Notes under the pieces: generated by a model
Told to the model about the DNA's origin: nothing
Database searches by the model: none
What the model saw: the letters and a program-made list of their open reading frames with translations, nothing else
Shown: one piece after another, positions 42,224-62,943 of the stretch
Layout of the letters: each line of letters begins with the position of its first letter
How positions within the stretch are numbered: the stretch's first letter is position 1
Position numbers and translations under genes: made by a program
NCBI RefSeq assembly: GCF_000243735.2
Contig: NZ_AHMP02000003.1
Location: 2,345,001 to 2,409,000, forward strand
From: Leptospira kmetyi serovar Malaysia str. Bejo-Iso9
GTDB lineage: Bacteria > Spirochaetota > Leptospiria > Leptospirales > Leptospiraceae
Direction: 5' to 3'
Length of the DNA: 64,000 bases

Positions 42224-43963
42224 ATGAACTATTACCTATTTTTTCCAATGGCGGCTCTTTTTGCGAATACGGTGTTCATCGCATTCGTTTACGCGAGAAG
42301 AACAGGCAACCCGATCATCCGTTCTTATCTTTTTTATTTAATCGGACTCGACGCCTGGCTTTTCACTTACGCTTTCAGTTGGTCCTATCCTCCCGAGTCT
42401 TGGATGACTTGGGCTTTTAAAATTCTTTCCGCAACTTGGCTTCCGGTCGGAGCGCTTTATCTCGAATTCATATACGCGTTTTTAAACAGGGTCCCCGGAG
42501 TTTTCCTTTGGTTTTTTCGAATCGGAATTCCAATCTCGTATCTACTGACTCTTTCCACCGATTGGGTGATTCAAGGGAGCGTCCGTTATTATTGGGGTTA
42601 TGAAAACGAACCCGGTCCTTTGTATCTTGTGGTCATTCTTTCTTTCGTCGCGCTTCCGGGTTTTATAGGTTTGGGAATTTTAATCCGATCCTTTTTTGTT
42701 TCCCGCAAGGATCAGAAAAAACAAATCGGCTTGGCGATCCTCGGTTCCATGTCCGCGATGTTTCTGAGTTTTTATTCCGAAATCATCCAAGTCGACGATC
42801 AAGGGAGAATCTTATCCGTTCCTCTCACTCCGATCGCGGTCGTAATCCAATCCTGTCTTATCTTTTTCGCGATCACGAGATACGGCTTCCTGAGAATCAA
42901 CATCGAAGGTCTCGCCGTGGAATTGTTCCGCGACATACACGACGGAATGATTCTCGTCAAACAGGATCGTTCGCTTTATTTTATGAACGAATCCGCGATG
43001 AAAATATTAGGAATTTCGAATACTCTTCCTTCTCATTTTTATCCTTCCGACTTTTTAAGGGGTTATATAGAAAGCCCCAATCATCTTTCGAGGGAATACC
43101 AGCCGATCTTCAACCGAAACTGCAGAGGCGTCGAACTGACGAGATCGAACATAGAATTGGCCGGTAGCGAAACCGGTTATCTTTTTATCCTGCGCGATAT
43201 CAGCGAAAAGATAGAATCGAGAGAAAAGATAGAAAGTATTTATTCCGCTTTGAGCAAGGACTTGGAGATCGCAAAGATCGCGCAGACTTCCGCGATTTCC
43301 ACGAAGTTTCCGGAAAGTTCCCGCTATAAGTTCCATTCTCATTTTCAACCGTTCGAACTTGTGGGAGGGGATTTTTTACGCGCGCTTCAACGTTCGGACG
43401 GAAAACTGGATATTTTTTTCGCGGACGTTTCGGGTCACGGGATCTCTTCCGCGATGGTCGCCGGGATGCTTTCGATTTCGTTTCAGTTGGTCATCGAAAC
43501 GAAGCCCTCTCCGAAAACGGCCCTTGAAAAGATCCAAACCTTGCTTTTAAACGCGGTTTTAAACCATCATATCTCGGCGATTTATCTTTCCTACGATCCG
43601 AATACAAAAATATTAGAATATTCTTATGCAGGTCATCATCCAATCCTGATCTTCCGGGACGGGGAGATCATTCCTTTGGAAGGCGCGGGAAGAATCCTTT
43701 TGATCACCGCGGAAACGGAACTTCACAACTACGAATTTCAAATGAAAAAGGGGGATATTCTATTCTTATATTCGGATTGTCTTTTCGAAGTCCGAAACAA
43801 CGAAGGGGAGATTTTAGGTTACGAGAATTTTATGCTCAAGATCCGGGAAATTCCGGTCCACACCCCTTCCAACATTTTGAAAACGTCCATCGACCAAGCC
43901 TTGACCTTCGGAAAAGGAAAACTTACGGACGATCTGGCCGTTTTGATTTTGGAGATTTTTTAA
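42224..43963 (+). CDS. Membrane PP2C (SpoIIE/RsbU-type) phosphatase, copy 1
   Basis: 579 residues. Residues 1-220 form about seven helices of the histidine-kinase N-terminal 7TM type. A PAS-like domain (about 230-330) and short coiled coil lead to a PP2C/SpoIIE phosphatase domain with GGDFL, FADVSGHGISSAMV, SYAGHHP and KLTDDLAVLILE, which hold the metal-binding Asp residues. It should dephosphorylate STAS proteins in response to a membrane or lipid signal. It is followed after 3 bp by a paralogue. Confidence 0.88.
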   Translation: MNYYLFFPMAALFANTVFIAFVYARRTGNPIIRSYLFYLIGLDAWLFTYAFSWSYPPESWMTWAFKILSATWLPVGALYLEFIYAFLNRVPGVFLWFFRIGIPISYLLTLSTDWVIQGSVRYYWGYENEPGPLYLVVILSFVALPGFIGLGILIRSFFVSRKDQKKQIGLAILGSMSAMFLSFYSEIIQVDDQGRILSVPLTPIAVVIQSCLIFFAITRYGFLRINIEGLAVELFRDIHDGMILVKQDRSLYFMNESAMKILGISNTLPSHFYPSDFLRGYIESPNHLSREYQPIFNRNCRGVELTRSNIELAGSETGYLFILRDISEKIESREKIESIYSALSKDLEIAKIAQTSAISTKFPESSRYKFHSHFQPFELVGGDFLRALQRSDGKLDIFFADVSGHGISSAMVAGMLSISFQLVIETKPSPKTALEKIQTLLLNAVLNHHISAIYLSYDPNTKILEYSYAGHHPILIFRDGEIIPLEGAGRILLITAETELHNYEFQMKKGDILFLYSDCLFEVRNNEGEILGYENFMLKIREIPVHTPSNILKTSIDQALTFGKGKLTDDLAVLILEIF

Positions 43964-43966
43964 CCG

Positions 43967-45763
43967 ATGAATCTCTACGTTCTCATTCCTTTTTCCGCGT
44001 TGCTCATCAACGGTTCCCTGTTTGCGTATGTAAGCGCGCTCAAGGGAAAATCGAGAACCGTTTCCTTGTATCAAAGATTTTCGGTTCTACTTTCCGTCTG
44101 GCATATCGCGCTCATTCTTTATTGGTCCTTTCTTCCCGGGAATTGGCCCGTGATCGTTTTCAAAGTTTCTTCCTTCGCTTGGATCTTTATCGGTTGTCTG
44201 TTTTTCGAGTTCGCCGTTCAGTTCACCGGATCGAATTATAGATTTCTAATATACTTTTTCCGAGGACTTTCCCTCGTTTCTTTTCTCGTCACGATCAGCA
44301 CCGATCTCGTGATTGCGGGAAGTTCACGCGCGTATTGGGGAGATATGATCGTGGGCGGGCCCTTGTATCTTCCCGTTTCTACGTTCGTGATCGGAATTCC
44401 CACGTTAACCGCTTCTTTGATTTTGATTCAAAGCGGAATTCGTTCCAACAATCTCCTTTTAAAAAAACAATCGAGGCTCGTCGCATACGGAACGATCTTC
44501 ACGTATCTTTTGAGTTACAGCACGACCCTTCTTCCCCGTTATTGGAATTCTTCCCTTACGTTTCCTCCGATCAGCGGAAGCGCGGCTTTGATCCAATCGA
44601 TCTGTATCTTCATAGCGATTCAGAAATATGGATTTATGGATCTCAAACTCGAACATATCGCTCTGCGGCTTTATTCCGAAATTCGGGAAGGTGTGATTCT
44701 TCTTTCTTCGAAAGGCATTCTTCTTTTTATCAATCTTTCCGCGAGGAAAATGCTTCGTCTTCCGGAGAACATCGGAACCGGAATAAATTTCGATCTTTGC
44801 GGTTATCTCGAAGGATTTCCTTCCGATTCCTTTTTTGAAAGAAAGGAGTTTATAAATCTCAGCGTTCAAACGGAAGAACAACCTCACCTATCGCACGAAG
44901 ATTTCTTACACGTCCCCGAAAACAAGTACTTGGAAGTCTCCTCCTCTCCGATTCCGCTTTCCGGCAAAAACGGAGGAAGGGTTTATATTCTCAGGGACAT
45001 CACCGAAAAAAAGGAATCGCTCGAGAAAATTAGAAAATTATTATATAGATTGGATCTGGATCTCGATCTCGCGCGGGACATCCAGGAAATGATCACTACC
45101 CGGGACTTTCCGGATTCTCCCGATTATAAAATCCATTCCCACTTTCAACCTTACGTCAAGGTCGGCGGGGATATTCTAAACGTAATCAAGGAGAAGGACG
45201 ACAGTCTTCATATTCTTTTCGGAGACGTTTCCGGGCACGGAATTTCGGCTGCGATGGTTGCGGCCATGACCTCCATCGCGTTCGGAGCCTCGACCAAAAG
45301 AAGCAAACTCACCGATCACAATCTTCTTTTTATCCATCAACTTTTGAAGGATACGATCACGCTTCACTTTCTTTCCTCGGTTTATATGAGATACGTCCCC
45401 TCCATTCGAAGATTGGAATATAGTTACGGAGGACATCATCCGGGTTTGTTGATCCGAAACGGGGTCTGTTCCTTTATCGAAGGTTCGGGCGGAATTCTTT
45501 TTGCGATCGCGTCTCCGAAAATCCAAAGGTACGAGCTCGATCTTCAAAAAGGGGACAGGGTTCTTTTTTATTCGGACGGTTTGTTCGAGGTGAAAAACAG
45601 GGAAGGAAACATTCTCGGCAGAAATCAGTTTCTGGAAGCGGTCAAATCTTTGGTCGTGGACGATACGAACTCGATGATTCGATCGATTCTCTCCTACTCC
45701 GGTTCTTTCGGAGAAGGAGAGATGTCCGACGACGTCACGATCTTTTGTCTGGAAGTATTTTAG
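43967..45763 (+). CDS. Membrane PP2C (SpoIIE/RsbU-type) phosphatase, copy 2
   Basis: 598 residues, same plan as the preceding gene: 7TM N-terminus, PAS-like linker, coiled coil and PP2C domain with GGDIL, FGDVSGHGISAAMV, SYGGHHPG and EMSDDVTIFCLE. The two proteins are clearly paralogous but well diverged. Tandem arrangement with 3-bp spacing means one transcript and perhaps different sensed signals with shared targets. It converges with the fliD-linked gene. Confidence 0.88.
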   Translation: MNLYVLIPFSALLINGSLFAYVSALKGKSRTVSLYQRFSVLLSVWHIALILYWSFLPGNWPVIVFKVSSFAWIFIGCLFFEFAVQFTGSNYRFLIYFFRGLSLVSFLVTISTDLVIAGSSRAYWGDMIVGGPLYLPVSTFVIGIPTLTASLILIQSGIRSNNLLLKKQSRLVAYGTIFTYLLSYSTTLLPRYWNSSLTFPPISGSAALIQSICIFIAIQKYGFMDLKLEHIALRLYSEIREGVILLSSKGILLFINLSARKMLRLPENIGTGINFDLCGYLEGFPSDSFFERKEFINLSVQTEEQPHLSHEDFLHVPENKYLEVSSSPIPLSGKNGGRVYILRDITEKKESLEKIRKLLYRLDLDLDLARDIQEMITTRDFPDSPDYKIHSHFQPYVKVGGDILNVIKEKDDSLHILFGDVSGHGISAAMVAAMTSIAFGASTKRSKLTDHNLLFIHQLLKDTITLHFLSSVYMRYVPSIRRLEYSYGGHHPGLLIRNGVCSFIEGSGGILFAIASPKIQRYELDLQKGDRVLFYSDGLFEVKNREGNILGRNQFLEAVKSLVVDDTNSMIRSILSYSGSFGEGEMSDDVTIFCLEVF

Positions 45764-45774
45764 AATATTCTAAT

Positions 45775-46731
<957 letters not shown>

Positions 46732-46745
46732 TTCTATCTCCTGTT

Positions 46746-48665
<1,920 letters not shown>

Positions 48666-48683
48666 CTTGTCCTCCTACATTCT

Positions 48684-48730
<47 letters not shown>

Positions 48731-48800
48731 TGTCGGAAAAACCGATTGCCGATCCTAAATGTCCGTGGATTTTAGTTCCGATTTTCGTAGGGAGAAATGA

Positions 48801-49523
48801 ATGTTATCGCCTGTTTTGGGAGAATTTTTGGGGACCTTCGTATTGATTCTTTTGGGAAACGGCGTAGTCGCCGGTGTTTTGCTGGAAAGAAGCAAATCTA
48901 AGGACGGCGGTTGGATCGTGATCACAGCCGGTTGGGCCTTTGCAGTAATGATCGGAGTTTTTGTTTCGAACGCGTTCGGAAGTTCGGACGCACATTTAAA
49001 CCCCGCGGTAACACTTGCATTTGCAATTAAGTCGGGAGATTTATCCAAGTTGATTTCCTATGTTCCCGCTCAAATCGGCGGCGCGTTTTTAGGAGCCGTA
49101 TTCAATTATCTGCATTATCTTCCGCACTGGAAGGAAACAAAAGATCCGGGAAAAATTCTCGCGGTGTTTTCCACCGAGCCCGCGATTTCGCATGTCGCTT
49201 CCAACTTCTTCAGCGAATTCTTGGGAACGTTTCTTCTGATCTTGGGAATCGTTTCGATTTTCTCGCCCGCTATGCAGGGTTTAAGCGCGCATTTCGGCAC
49301 GTTCTTGGTGGGAATTCTCGTCTGGAGCATCGGTCTTTCCATGGGAGGAACCACAGGTTACGCGATCAATCCCGCGAGGGATTTAGGTCCGAGACTCGCG
49401 CATTTTATTTTGCCGATCGCGGGAAAAGGTTCTTCGAATTGGAAATACGCGTGGCTTCCGGTGATCGCTCCGTTAAGCGGCGCGGCTTGCGCCGGATTGC
49501 TTTTGGGTTTCCTGAAAGTTTAA
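48801..49523 (+). CDS. glpF: Glycerol uptake facilitator/aquaglyceroporin
   Basis: 240 residues, six helices. The two NPA loops are HLNPAVT (about 70) and GYAINPARDLGPR (about 190); the Asp after the second NPAR marks aquaglyceroporins rather than water-only channels. AGGAGA precedes the ATG. It is divergent from fliD. A perfect 10-bp hairpin follows the gene. Confidence 0.92.
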   Translation: MLSPVLGEFLGTFVLILLGNGVVAGVLLERSKSKDGGWIVITAGWAFAVMIGVFVSNAFGSSDAHLNPAVTLAFAIKSGDLSKLISYVPAQIGGAFLGAVFNYLHYLPHWKETKDPGKILAVFSTEPAISHVASNFFSEFLGTFLLILGIVSIFSPAMQGLSAHFGTFLVGILVWSIGLSMGGTTGYAINPARDLGPRLAHFILPIAGKGSSNWKYAWLPVIAPLSGAACAGLLLGFLKV

Positions 49524-49560
49524 GGGAGAATGTTCCGTTTTTCTAATATGTTCCGAATTC

Positions 49561-49589
49561 CGCGTTGCGAAACATACGATCGCAACGCG
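49561..49589 (+). terminator. GC-rich hairpin after glpF
   Basis: CGCGTTGCGA (49561-49570) and TCGCAACGCG (49580-49589) form a perfect 10-bp stem, loop 9 nt, 37 bp after the glpF stop. There is no T run, so its function as terminator or site is open. Confidence 0.5.
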
Positions 49590-49653
49590 AACGGTTCGAA
49601 CTCTAAAATCATGATTTACGGATTTATCGGATTCCCGAAATGATGAAATTGAT

Positions 49654-50850
49654 ATGCGAAATCAGATTGTCGCTTTAATTTTTATACTATTTCTTTCCTT
49701 GGGTTTATTCGCCGAGCCGGGCGATCTAAAGGGAGAATGCAAACCGAAAGAATGGATCTGCGTTCTTACCAGAAACGACAACAACAAGATCGAATTCTAC
49801 GTTCAGAACAGAAGTCCTTCGGGAGAATTCCCCTTTTCGCTTTATTTTAATTTTTCGGATCTTGAAAATTACCGGCCCGACGTAACATTACCTTTTCCTT
49901 ATGTTTCCAAGGGAAGTGCGGAACCCCAAAAAGTTTTTACCCTAAATCTGATCAATAATGATAAGGACCGTTCCTATAGTTCGAGTATTTACGTAAGAGC
50001 CGGAGATTTTAACGCGCCAAAAAACAAAAACGTTATCTATCGTTTACCGTTCGAATCTGCTTCCCGAATCGGACAAGGTTACAACGGAAAGTTCACCCAT
50101 AACGGACAGTTTCCGTACGCGTTGGACTTTACCCTTCCCGAAGGAAGCGCGGTTGTGGCGGCGAGAGAAGGTATTGTAATTACGACCGAGGATAAATACA
50201 AATTAGGTGGAACGACTCCGTATTATAAGGATAAGGCGAACTTCATCCAGATTCTTCATAAGGACGGAAGTATCGCGGAATACGCGCACTTAAAATACAA
50301 GGGCGTTTTGGTTCAAGTCGGACAAACTGTGAGAACCGGAGAAAAAATCGGATTGTCCGGCAACACCGGATTCAGTAGCGCTCCTCATCTGCACTTTCAC
50401 GTTTTCAAACCCACAAGCGACTTTCAAATCTTGGACTCCTTTCCGACCGCGTTCGAAACCGACGAAGGAGTGTTAGACGAACTCAAAGAGGGGGTCGTAT
50501 ATTGGAATCCTTCGGTTATGTTGCCTGCCGGAAAAGTATTCTTTGAAGAAGATTTAAAGATTTGTTCCGATATTCTTCAGAAAAAACCGGTCAACTGCGA
50601 GGAAAGTTTCAATGCTCAGAAACGACCAATCTTAATTTTAGAAATTAGAAAACCGAGAAAATACGATCTACAAGTGGAAGTTTGTAGTCCGGATTCGATT
50701 TGCAAAAGAATCGATTGGGCTCTACAACCGGATCGTATTTTTTCCGTTCTATCATTTGATTGGAGCCTTTTTCCGCAACAATCCGGAAAGTATAGGATCC
50801 AAGTCATCAACGATATAGAAATCATCAAGACTTGGATCGTGGAACGTTAG
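49654..50850 (+). CDS. M23 family metallopeptidase (LytM-type), exported
   Basis: 398 residues with signal peptide ([16 protein letters not shown]). The M23 domain spans about residues 140-270: [11 protein letters not shown] gives the first His and Asp, and HLHFHVF the HxH. The catalytic zinc site is therefore complete. Family members cut peptidoglycan cross-links or act as regulators. The C-terminal 130 residues are not recognised. It stands alone and converges with the nitroreductase gene. Confidence 0.85.
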   Translation: MRNQIVALIFILFLSLGLFAEPGDLKGECKPKEWICVLTRNDNNKIEFYVQNRSPSGEFPFSLYFNFSDLENYRPDVTLPFPYVSKGSAEPQKVFTLNLINNDKDRSYSSSIYVRAGDFNAPKNKNVIYRLPFESASRIGQGYNGKFTHNGQFPYALDFTLPEGSAVVAAREGIVITTEDKYKLGGTTPYYKDKANFIQILHKDGSIAEYAHLKYKGVLVQVGQTVRTGEKIGLSGNTGFSSAPHLHFHVFKPTSDFQILDSFPTAFETDEGVLDELKEGVVYWNPSVMLPAGKVFFEEDLKICSDILQKKPVNCEESFNAQKRPILILEIRKPRKYDLQVEVCSPDSICKRIDWALQPDRIFSVLSFDWSLFPQQSGKYRIQVINDIEIIKTWIVER

Positions 50851-50864
50851 AATATTAAAGATTC

Positions 50865-51512
50865 TTAAACTGTCGCCAAGGAAGAATAACGGATCACAAG
50901 ATCCTCTTTCGACTTACGCACCTTGGGCGCGTTAACCAAATGATCCTTGTCCGCGTCTCGATAACCGAGCGCGAGAATGGAAGTTGATCTCAAACCTTTT
51001 TCCTTTAGACCGAGAAGCTCGTCCAAAGCCGCCGCGTTAAAACCTTCCATTGGAGTCGCGTCCACGCCTTCGACTGCGGCCGCCACGATTCCGGTTCCAA
51101 AAGCGATGTAGGTCTGTCTCGCTGCCCAGTTAAAACTCGTTTCGCTGGTTTGAGACTTCAGCCAACCGAGCATGGAGTTTTTAAAACCTTGCAAAGAATC
51201 AGTTCCGATGTTTCTCGTATTTGCAATTAATTGAATATAATTTTCAATCTTATCTTCGGTGATTCCGTCCCAAGCGGTAAAAACCAAAAGATGGGAAGAT
51301 TCCGTAATCTGCGGTTGATTATTTGCGACGGGAAGAATTTTACGTTTGAGTTCTTCGTCTTCGATGACAAGAACGTTGTAAGGTTGTAGTCCGAAACCCG
51401 AGGCGGTGAGGCGAATCGATTCTAAGATTCTTTCCACTTTTTCGGGAGGCAATTTCTCGCCGGTCATTCTTTTGGTCGCGTAGCGCCAGTTCATTTTCTC
51501 CAGTAAATCCAT
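50865..51512 (-). CDS. NAD(P)H-dependent oxidoreductase, nitroreductase family
   Basis: 215 residues. The N-terminus MNWRYATKRMTGEKLP and RLTASGFGLQPYNVLVI are typical of FMN nitroreductases of the NfsB/YdgI type, with an FMN-binding WAARQTYIAFG and ALGYRDADK near the end. It reduces nitro- or quinone-type substrates. An inverted repeat (51578-51600) lies in its upstream region, probably the site of the adjacent Rrf2-type regulator. Confidence 0.85.
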   Translation of the reverse strand: MDLLEKMNWRYATKRMTGEKLPPEKVERILESIRLTASGFGLQPYNVLVIEDEELKRKILPVANNQPQITESSHLLVFTAWDGITEDKIENYIQLIANTRNIGTDSLQGFKNSMLGWLKSQTSETSFNWAARQTYIAFGTGIVAAAVEGVDATPMEGFNAAALDELLGLKEKGLRSTSILALGYRDADKDHLVNAPKVRKSKEDLVIRYSSLATV

Positions 51513-51577
51513 GATTCACTCTCCTAGATCGTATCCCGATTCTTTGTTTTTTTGGGTTTCGGGATTCAAGATGTTCA

Positions 51578-51600
51578 CTTGTTATAAACACCTTAACAAG
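51578..51600 (-). promoter_or_regulatory. Inverted repeat upstream of the nitroreductase gene
   Basis: CTTGTTA (51578-51584) and TAACAAG (51594-51600) are exact inverted copies separated by 9 bp. The site lies 66-88 bp from the nitroreductase start and 37 bp past the stop of the Rrf2-type gene, so that regulator is the first candidate to bind it. Confidence 0.5.
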
Positions 51601-51636
51601 ATAGACGGATAAAAGGAAAAGGAAAAAAACAAAAAA

Positions 51637-52080
51637 TCAGTGGGAGAGAGACATTTTTTTTTGGCATTCTCCGCGCACTTGATGCATTACATCGGCTAAG
51701 GAGAATTCTCCCAACTTAGCCTCGAGCGCGGCTTGGGCCTGGGCAAAAATACATTCGAGCGTCGGGACAATTCCCATTCCGATGGTACAGTCCTGTTTCG
51801 GATGGTCGTGAACGTTGAATAAACATTCGGAGGCCTCGATCGCCCTGTAGATATCGGAAAGTAGGATCTCCGTTGCCGGTTTTGCCAGAGAAGCTCCGGG
51901 AACACCCTGTCTTGTAAAAACTAAACCGGCCTTTCTCAATTTTCCGATCAGAGTTCTTACGATTGCGGGATTGGTTCCTACCGATTCTGCGATCGTGTCG
52001 GAGGTTGTATCTCCCCCTTTTACGTCTTCGAGAAAAGTTAGAATGTGAATTGCAACGGCGTAACGACTGGGAATGGCCAA
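51637..52080 (-). CDS. Rrf2 family transcriptional regulator
   Basis: 147 residues. The winged helix-turn-helix of Rrf2 proteins is in residues 1-65 (TIAESVGTNPAIVRTLIGKLRKAGLV). Cys residues occur in ASECLF, QDCTIG and LECIFA, but their spacing (13 residues between the first two) differs from the IscR/NsrR cluster ligands, so this may be a redox or ligand sensor of the YwnA type instead. Its likely target is the following nitroreductase gene. Confidence 0.82.
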   Translation of the reverse strand: MAIPSRYAVAIHILTFLEDVKGGDTTSDTIAESVGTNPAIVRTLIGKLRKAGLVFTRQGVPGASLAKPATEILLSDIYRAIEASECLFNVHDHPKQDCTIGMGIVPTLECIFAQAQAALEAKLGEFSLADVMHQVRGECQKKMSLSH

Positions 52081-52499
52081 GATTTTGTTCCTTTACTCAG
52101 TATTCAATGGTTTAGACGGGTCTCTGCCAAGAAGAATTCGGGTTTTTCTTTCGAATAATATCGGTTTTCATCTAAGATTTTCTTTTTAAAAATTGAGAAT
52201 CAGTTTTTAAGATAAACTCTTCGGTTTCCAAAGGGATGTAGGAACTACCACAATTCTCGATCAGTGCGAAATCCCGAAGCGGACCAAAAAATGTGGGAAC
52301 TCTTACAAACTCCGAAAAATAACCGAACCCCGAGTTTTCTCCCGTCCAAAAATTAGAAGGGAAGTACAAACCTGTCATCGAAATCTCCCTTAGAATCATT
52401 GACTCCCGGTAAAGCAGGTTTAAACAGGAATAGAATCCACCGACAACTCCCAAACGGGTTTTTGAATCAGCGGATTCCGAGAATTTTCAGGATATCCAA
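52081..52499. other. Intergenic region with two interspersed repeats
   Basis: 419 bp between the Rrf2-type gene and ppk1. It holds two copies of the interspersed repeat at 52237-52252 (TGTAGGAACTACCACA) and 52292-52307 (TGTGGGAACTCTTACA), 55 bp apart. An open frame on the minus strand (52172-52453) overlaps the repeats and is probably not a gene. A promoter for ppk1 must lie here but none is clear. Confidence 0.55.
52237..52307. repeat. Interspersed repeat, two copies
   Basis: TGTAGGAACTACCACA (52237-52252) and TGTGGGAACTCTTACA (52292-52307) are direct copies. Spacing of 55 bp is similar to that in the other clusters. Confidence 0.7.
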
Positions 52500-54638
<2,139 letters not shown>

Positions 54639-54654
54639 AAATTTTCAAACGAAC

Positions 54655-57992
<3,338 letters not shown>

Positions 57993-58003
<11 letters not shown>

Positions 58004-58634
58004 TAAGAATGAAATCTTTCAATATCACAAGAAGAGGAATTTTTATTCCGGTCTGATTTTTCTCGGTTCCGTCTTTCTCGCGATTCTTCTTTTGACGCTG
58101 ACTACATTCGGAATTCTTAAATTAGAAATTCCGGGTTTAAGCGAAATCCAAAAGTTCGCGCTTTCCATCGGAAAGGAAATCAAAAAGCCGAGTCTGATCG
58201 GCGTTTTCTACACGACTTTGTTCGGCGGTTTATTCTTCTTTTATCTTCCCATCGAATTCTTATATATCCGTGCGACGTATTCCAAACTGGACGGAAGCGA
58301 TTTAGTTTTTTTGCATATTCTAGGTTTATTGATTTCTTTTACGATCAATTACTTTCTGGGGAGAATCGCCGCGCGCGCCTGCATCAAGTTGATCAGCCCG
58401 AAAAAATTCTATCGTATGAAGGGTTTTCTCAATCGTTACGGCGTCCTTGCGATCTTTGCGTTCAACGCTCTTCCCCTGCCCGCTCCGATCTTAAGCGCGG
58501 TTTTGGGCGTGATCCGTTATAAGAAAAAAGTTTTTTATCCGGTGTTCGTTGCGGGACAACTTACGCAGTGTTTGGTGATTCTTTTTTTCGTTCGCCATGT
58601 TTTTACCGGTAAGTTTTTTTTAGAAACGTGGTAG
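57993..58634 (+). CDS. VTT/DedA-like membrane protein
   Basis: 213 residues with five to six hydrophobic segments. RYGVLAIFAFNALPLPAPI (about 148-166) matches the conserved re-entrant loop of the DedA/VTT (SNARE-associated) family, which move or sense lipids or ions in the inner membrane. It starts with GTG and overlaps the TMEM220 gene by 11 bp. It is the last gene of the ppk1 run. Confidence 0.7.
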
Positions 58635-58749
58635 TTCCTACATTTGTTTTAAAAACAAATTCAAACGAAGCCACAAAGAGATCGTAGTAGTTCCCACATC
58701 GTTTGAAGAACAAATCCTCAACAACTTCCAGGAAGTAGTAGTTCCTACA
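58628..58749. repeat. Interspersed repeat, three copies
   Basis: GTGGTAGTTCCTACA (58628-58642), GTAGTAGTTCCCACA (58684-58698) and GTAGTAGTTCCTACA (58735-58749) are spaced 56 and 51 bp apart in the same orientation, starting at the last codons of the VTT gene. The bases between copies are partly alike (AACAAAT(T/C)C elements). Confidence 0.75.
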
Positions 58750-58857
58750 CTTCTCTTACGAACGAATTGTCAGGGAAGTGTCATAGCTTTCTCATTCCCT
58801 AAGTTCTAATTTCTAAAATTTTTTCCGACCGCAGAAATGATTTCTCCGCATTCTCCC

Positions 58858-58900
58858 TTGACTCTGAATGCCGCCGAAAAAATATTGAGAATCATTTTCA
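58858..58900 (+). promoter_or_regulatory. Promoter with overlapping Fur-type box for the TonB receptor
   Basis: TTGACT (58858-58863), 17 bp, AATATT (58881-58886) form a good promoter. TGAGAATCATTTTCA (58886-58900) overlaps its downstream edge and matches the 7-1-7 Fur box pattern TGAnAATnATTnTCA with one half-site mismatch. Iron repression of the receptor is inferred. Confidence 0.7.
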
Positions 58901-58918
58901 AAATCGAAAACGAAACAA

Positions 58919-61402
<2,484 letters not shown>

Positions 61403-61473
61403 TCCATCCGGAATTTTTAGCGGTTGTTCCCGCGAATTCATCCCAACCCCCGATTTTCGATTGACGAAAATGG

Positions 61474-61539
<66 letters not shown>

Positions 61540-61586
61540 AACGCCCACTTCCGGGACCTTTTTTCAAAGACATCCAGGAGACCTTT

Positions 61587-62912
61587 ATGAATCTAAAAAC
61601 ATTCGCTTCCCTTCTGCTCCTTTCGAGCCTGATTTTATTCTCCCATTGCAAACCGGAGAATAAATCCAACGACACGACTATGTTAGCCGGAGTGCTCGCG
61701 TTGGGAACCGTGCCGACCGCAAACAAAGCGCAGGTAGTGGACCGTTATCTCAAACTCGGTTACGAATCCTATGACCAAAGTTATAAGGACGCGGTGGCTC
61801 TTCAGACTGCGGTAAATACGTTCGCGGCGACCGCAACTCCGACCGCGGCGGATCATACAAATCTCAAAAATCTTTACGTAATCGGAAGAGCTTCCTACTT
61901 GGTGACCGAAGCGTTTCGTTTTTCTTCCGGTCCCGTGGACAATTCCAACGTTCTCGGTTGCGGCGACGCAGCTGATGGTTCCGGAACTCAGGAATGCGAA
62001 GGACTTCTCAACGCATGGCCGTTAGATGAAGTGACTATTGATAACTTTATTGCAAACAATGCGGTCGGCGCTACGACCTATACGAATATCTTAGCTGCAA
62101 ACGGAAACGCCGCTGCGACGAACGCGCCAACTGCAAACGAAGGCAATGACGAAAAAGTCGTTCTCGTAGGTTGGCACGCAATCGAATATCTTCTCTGGGG
62201 TCAGGATCTTTCCAACGGAGGAATCAACCAAATTTCCGGTCAAAGGCCGGTCAGTGATTTCGCAAACGCGAATGCAAGTGGGGCCAAAAGAAAAGCTTAT
62301 CTGAAAGCGGTAACTGACGCGATGGTAGCACAACTCAAATTGATCCGCGACCAATACGCGACCGGAACTTCTTATTCAACCGCATTCAAATCCAATCCAG
62401 ACGCGGCGATCACCGCAATCTTTCAAGGTCTCGGAAAGTTCATCGCGGGAGAATGGGGTGGACAAAGACTTACCGGAACCTTCGACGGACAACAAGAAGA
62501 GGAACATTCCTGCTTCAGCGATACGACCAAAGCGGACTTTTACTACGACGCTCAAGGCGTGTTGAACGTTTGGAACGGTTCTTACGAACTTAAAAAAGGA
62601 AGCGTAACTTCCACCGGACCGGGACTCGGAAGCCTTTTCGGAACGTTAACCGCTCCTCCGATCGTGACCCAGGTCACCGCTTCCAGAAACGCGTTCTGTT
62701 TGAATCTTCCGGAAGAAACTTCCGATCCGAACTACACGACTTCTTGTCCGACCGGATCCTTAACGGGAAGATACGATCAAATCATCCGAAACGTCGATTC
62801 CGAGTATAAGATTCTTTTCGATACTCAAAAACTGATCGGCGACACTCTGAAAAAAACAATCACAGACGCGGCAAAGGCCGTGGGCGTTTCCATCACGGAC
62901 TTTTCGATTTAA
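61587..62912 (+). CDS. lruB: Imelysin-family lipoprotein (LruB-like)
   Basis: About 441 residues from the ATG at 61587, with CAGGAG upstream; a longer open frame would run back over the Fur box. The signal ends in ILFSHC (Cys about 21). The body is the imelysin (M75) domain, with the GxHxxE motif in GWHAIEYLLWGQDL. Imelysins are iron-regulated surface proteins thought to bind iron or hemophores. In Leptospira the imelysin lipoprotein LruB is encoded next to a TonB receptor gene, as here; the name rests on that resemblance. Confidence 0.85.
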   Translation: MNLKTFASLLLLSSLILFSHCKPENKSNDTTMLAGVLALGTVPTANKAQVVDRYLKLGYESYDQSYKDAVALQTAVNTFAATATPTAADHTNLKNLYVIGRASYLVTEAFRFSSGPVDNSNVLGCGDAADGSGTQECEGLLNAWPLDEVTIDNFIANNAVGATTYTNILAANGNAAATNAPTANEGNDEKVVLVGWHAIEYLLWGQDLSNGGINQISGQRPVSDFANANASGAKRKAYLKAVTDAMVAQLKLIRDQYATGTSYSTAFKSNPDAAITAIFQGLGKFIAGEWGGQRLTGTFDGQQEEEHSCFSDTTKADFYYDAQGVLNVWNGSYELKKGSVTSTGPGLGSLFGTLTAPPIVTQVTASRNAFCLNLPEETSDPNYTTSCPTGSLTGRYDQIIRNVDSEYKILFDTQKLIGDTLKKTITDAAKAVGVSITDFSI

Positions 62913-62943
62913 GTTAAAAATACATTACAAAAGATGAATGGTT

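Noticed and set aside
52172..52453. 93-residue minus-strand open frame
   Set aside because: It spans two copies of the interspersed repeat, has no ribosome site and its sequence is what translated repeats would give.
58628..58749. Repeats of 15 bp at 50-60 bp intervals, CRISPR-like at first sight
   Set aside because: The repeats are too short and vary, the same family occurs singly and in both orientations elsewhere, the intervening DNA is partly similar between units and no cas gene is present.
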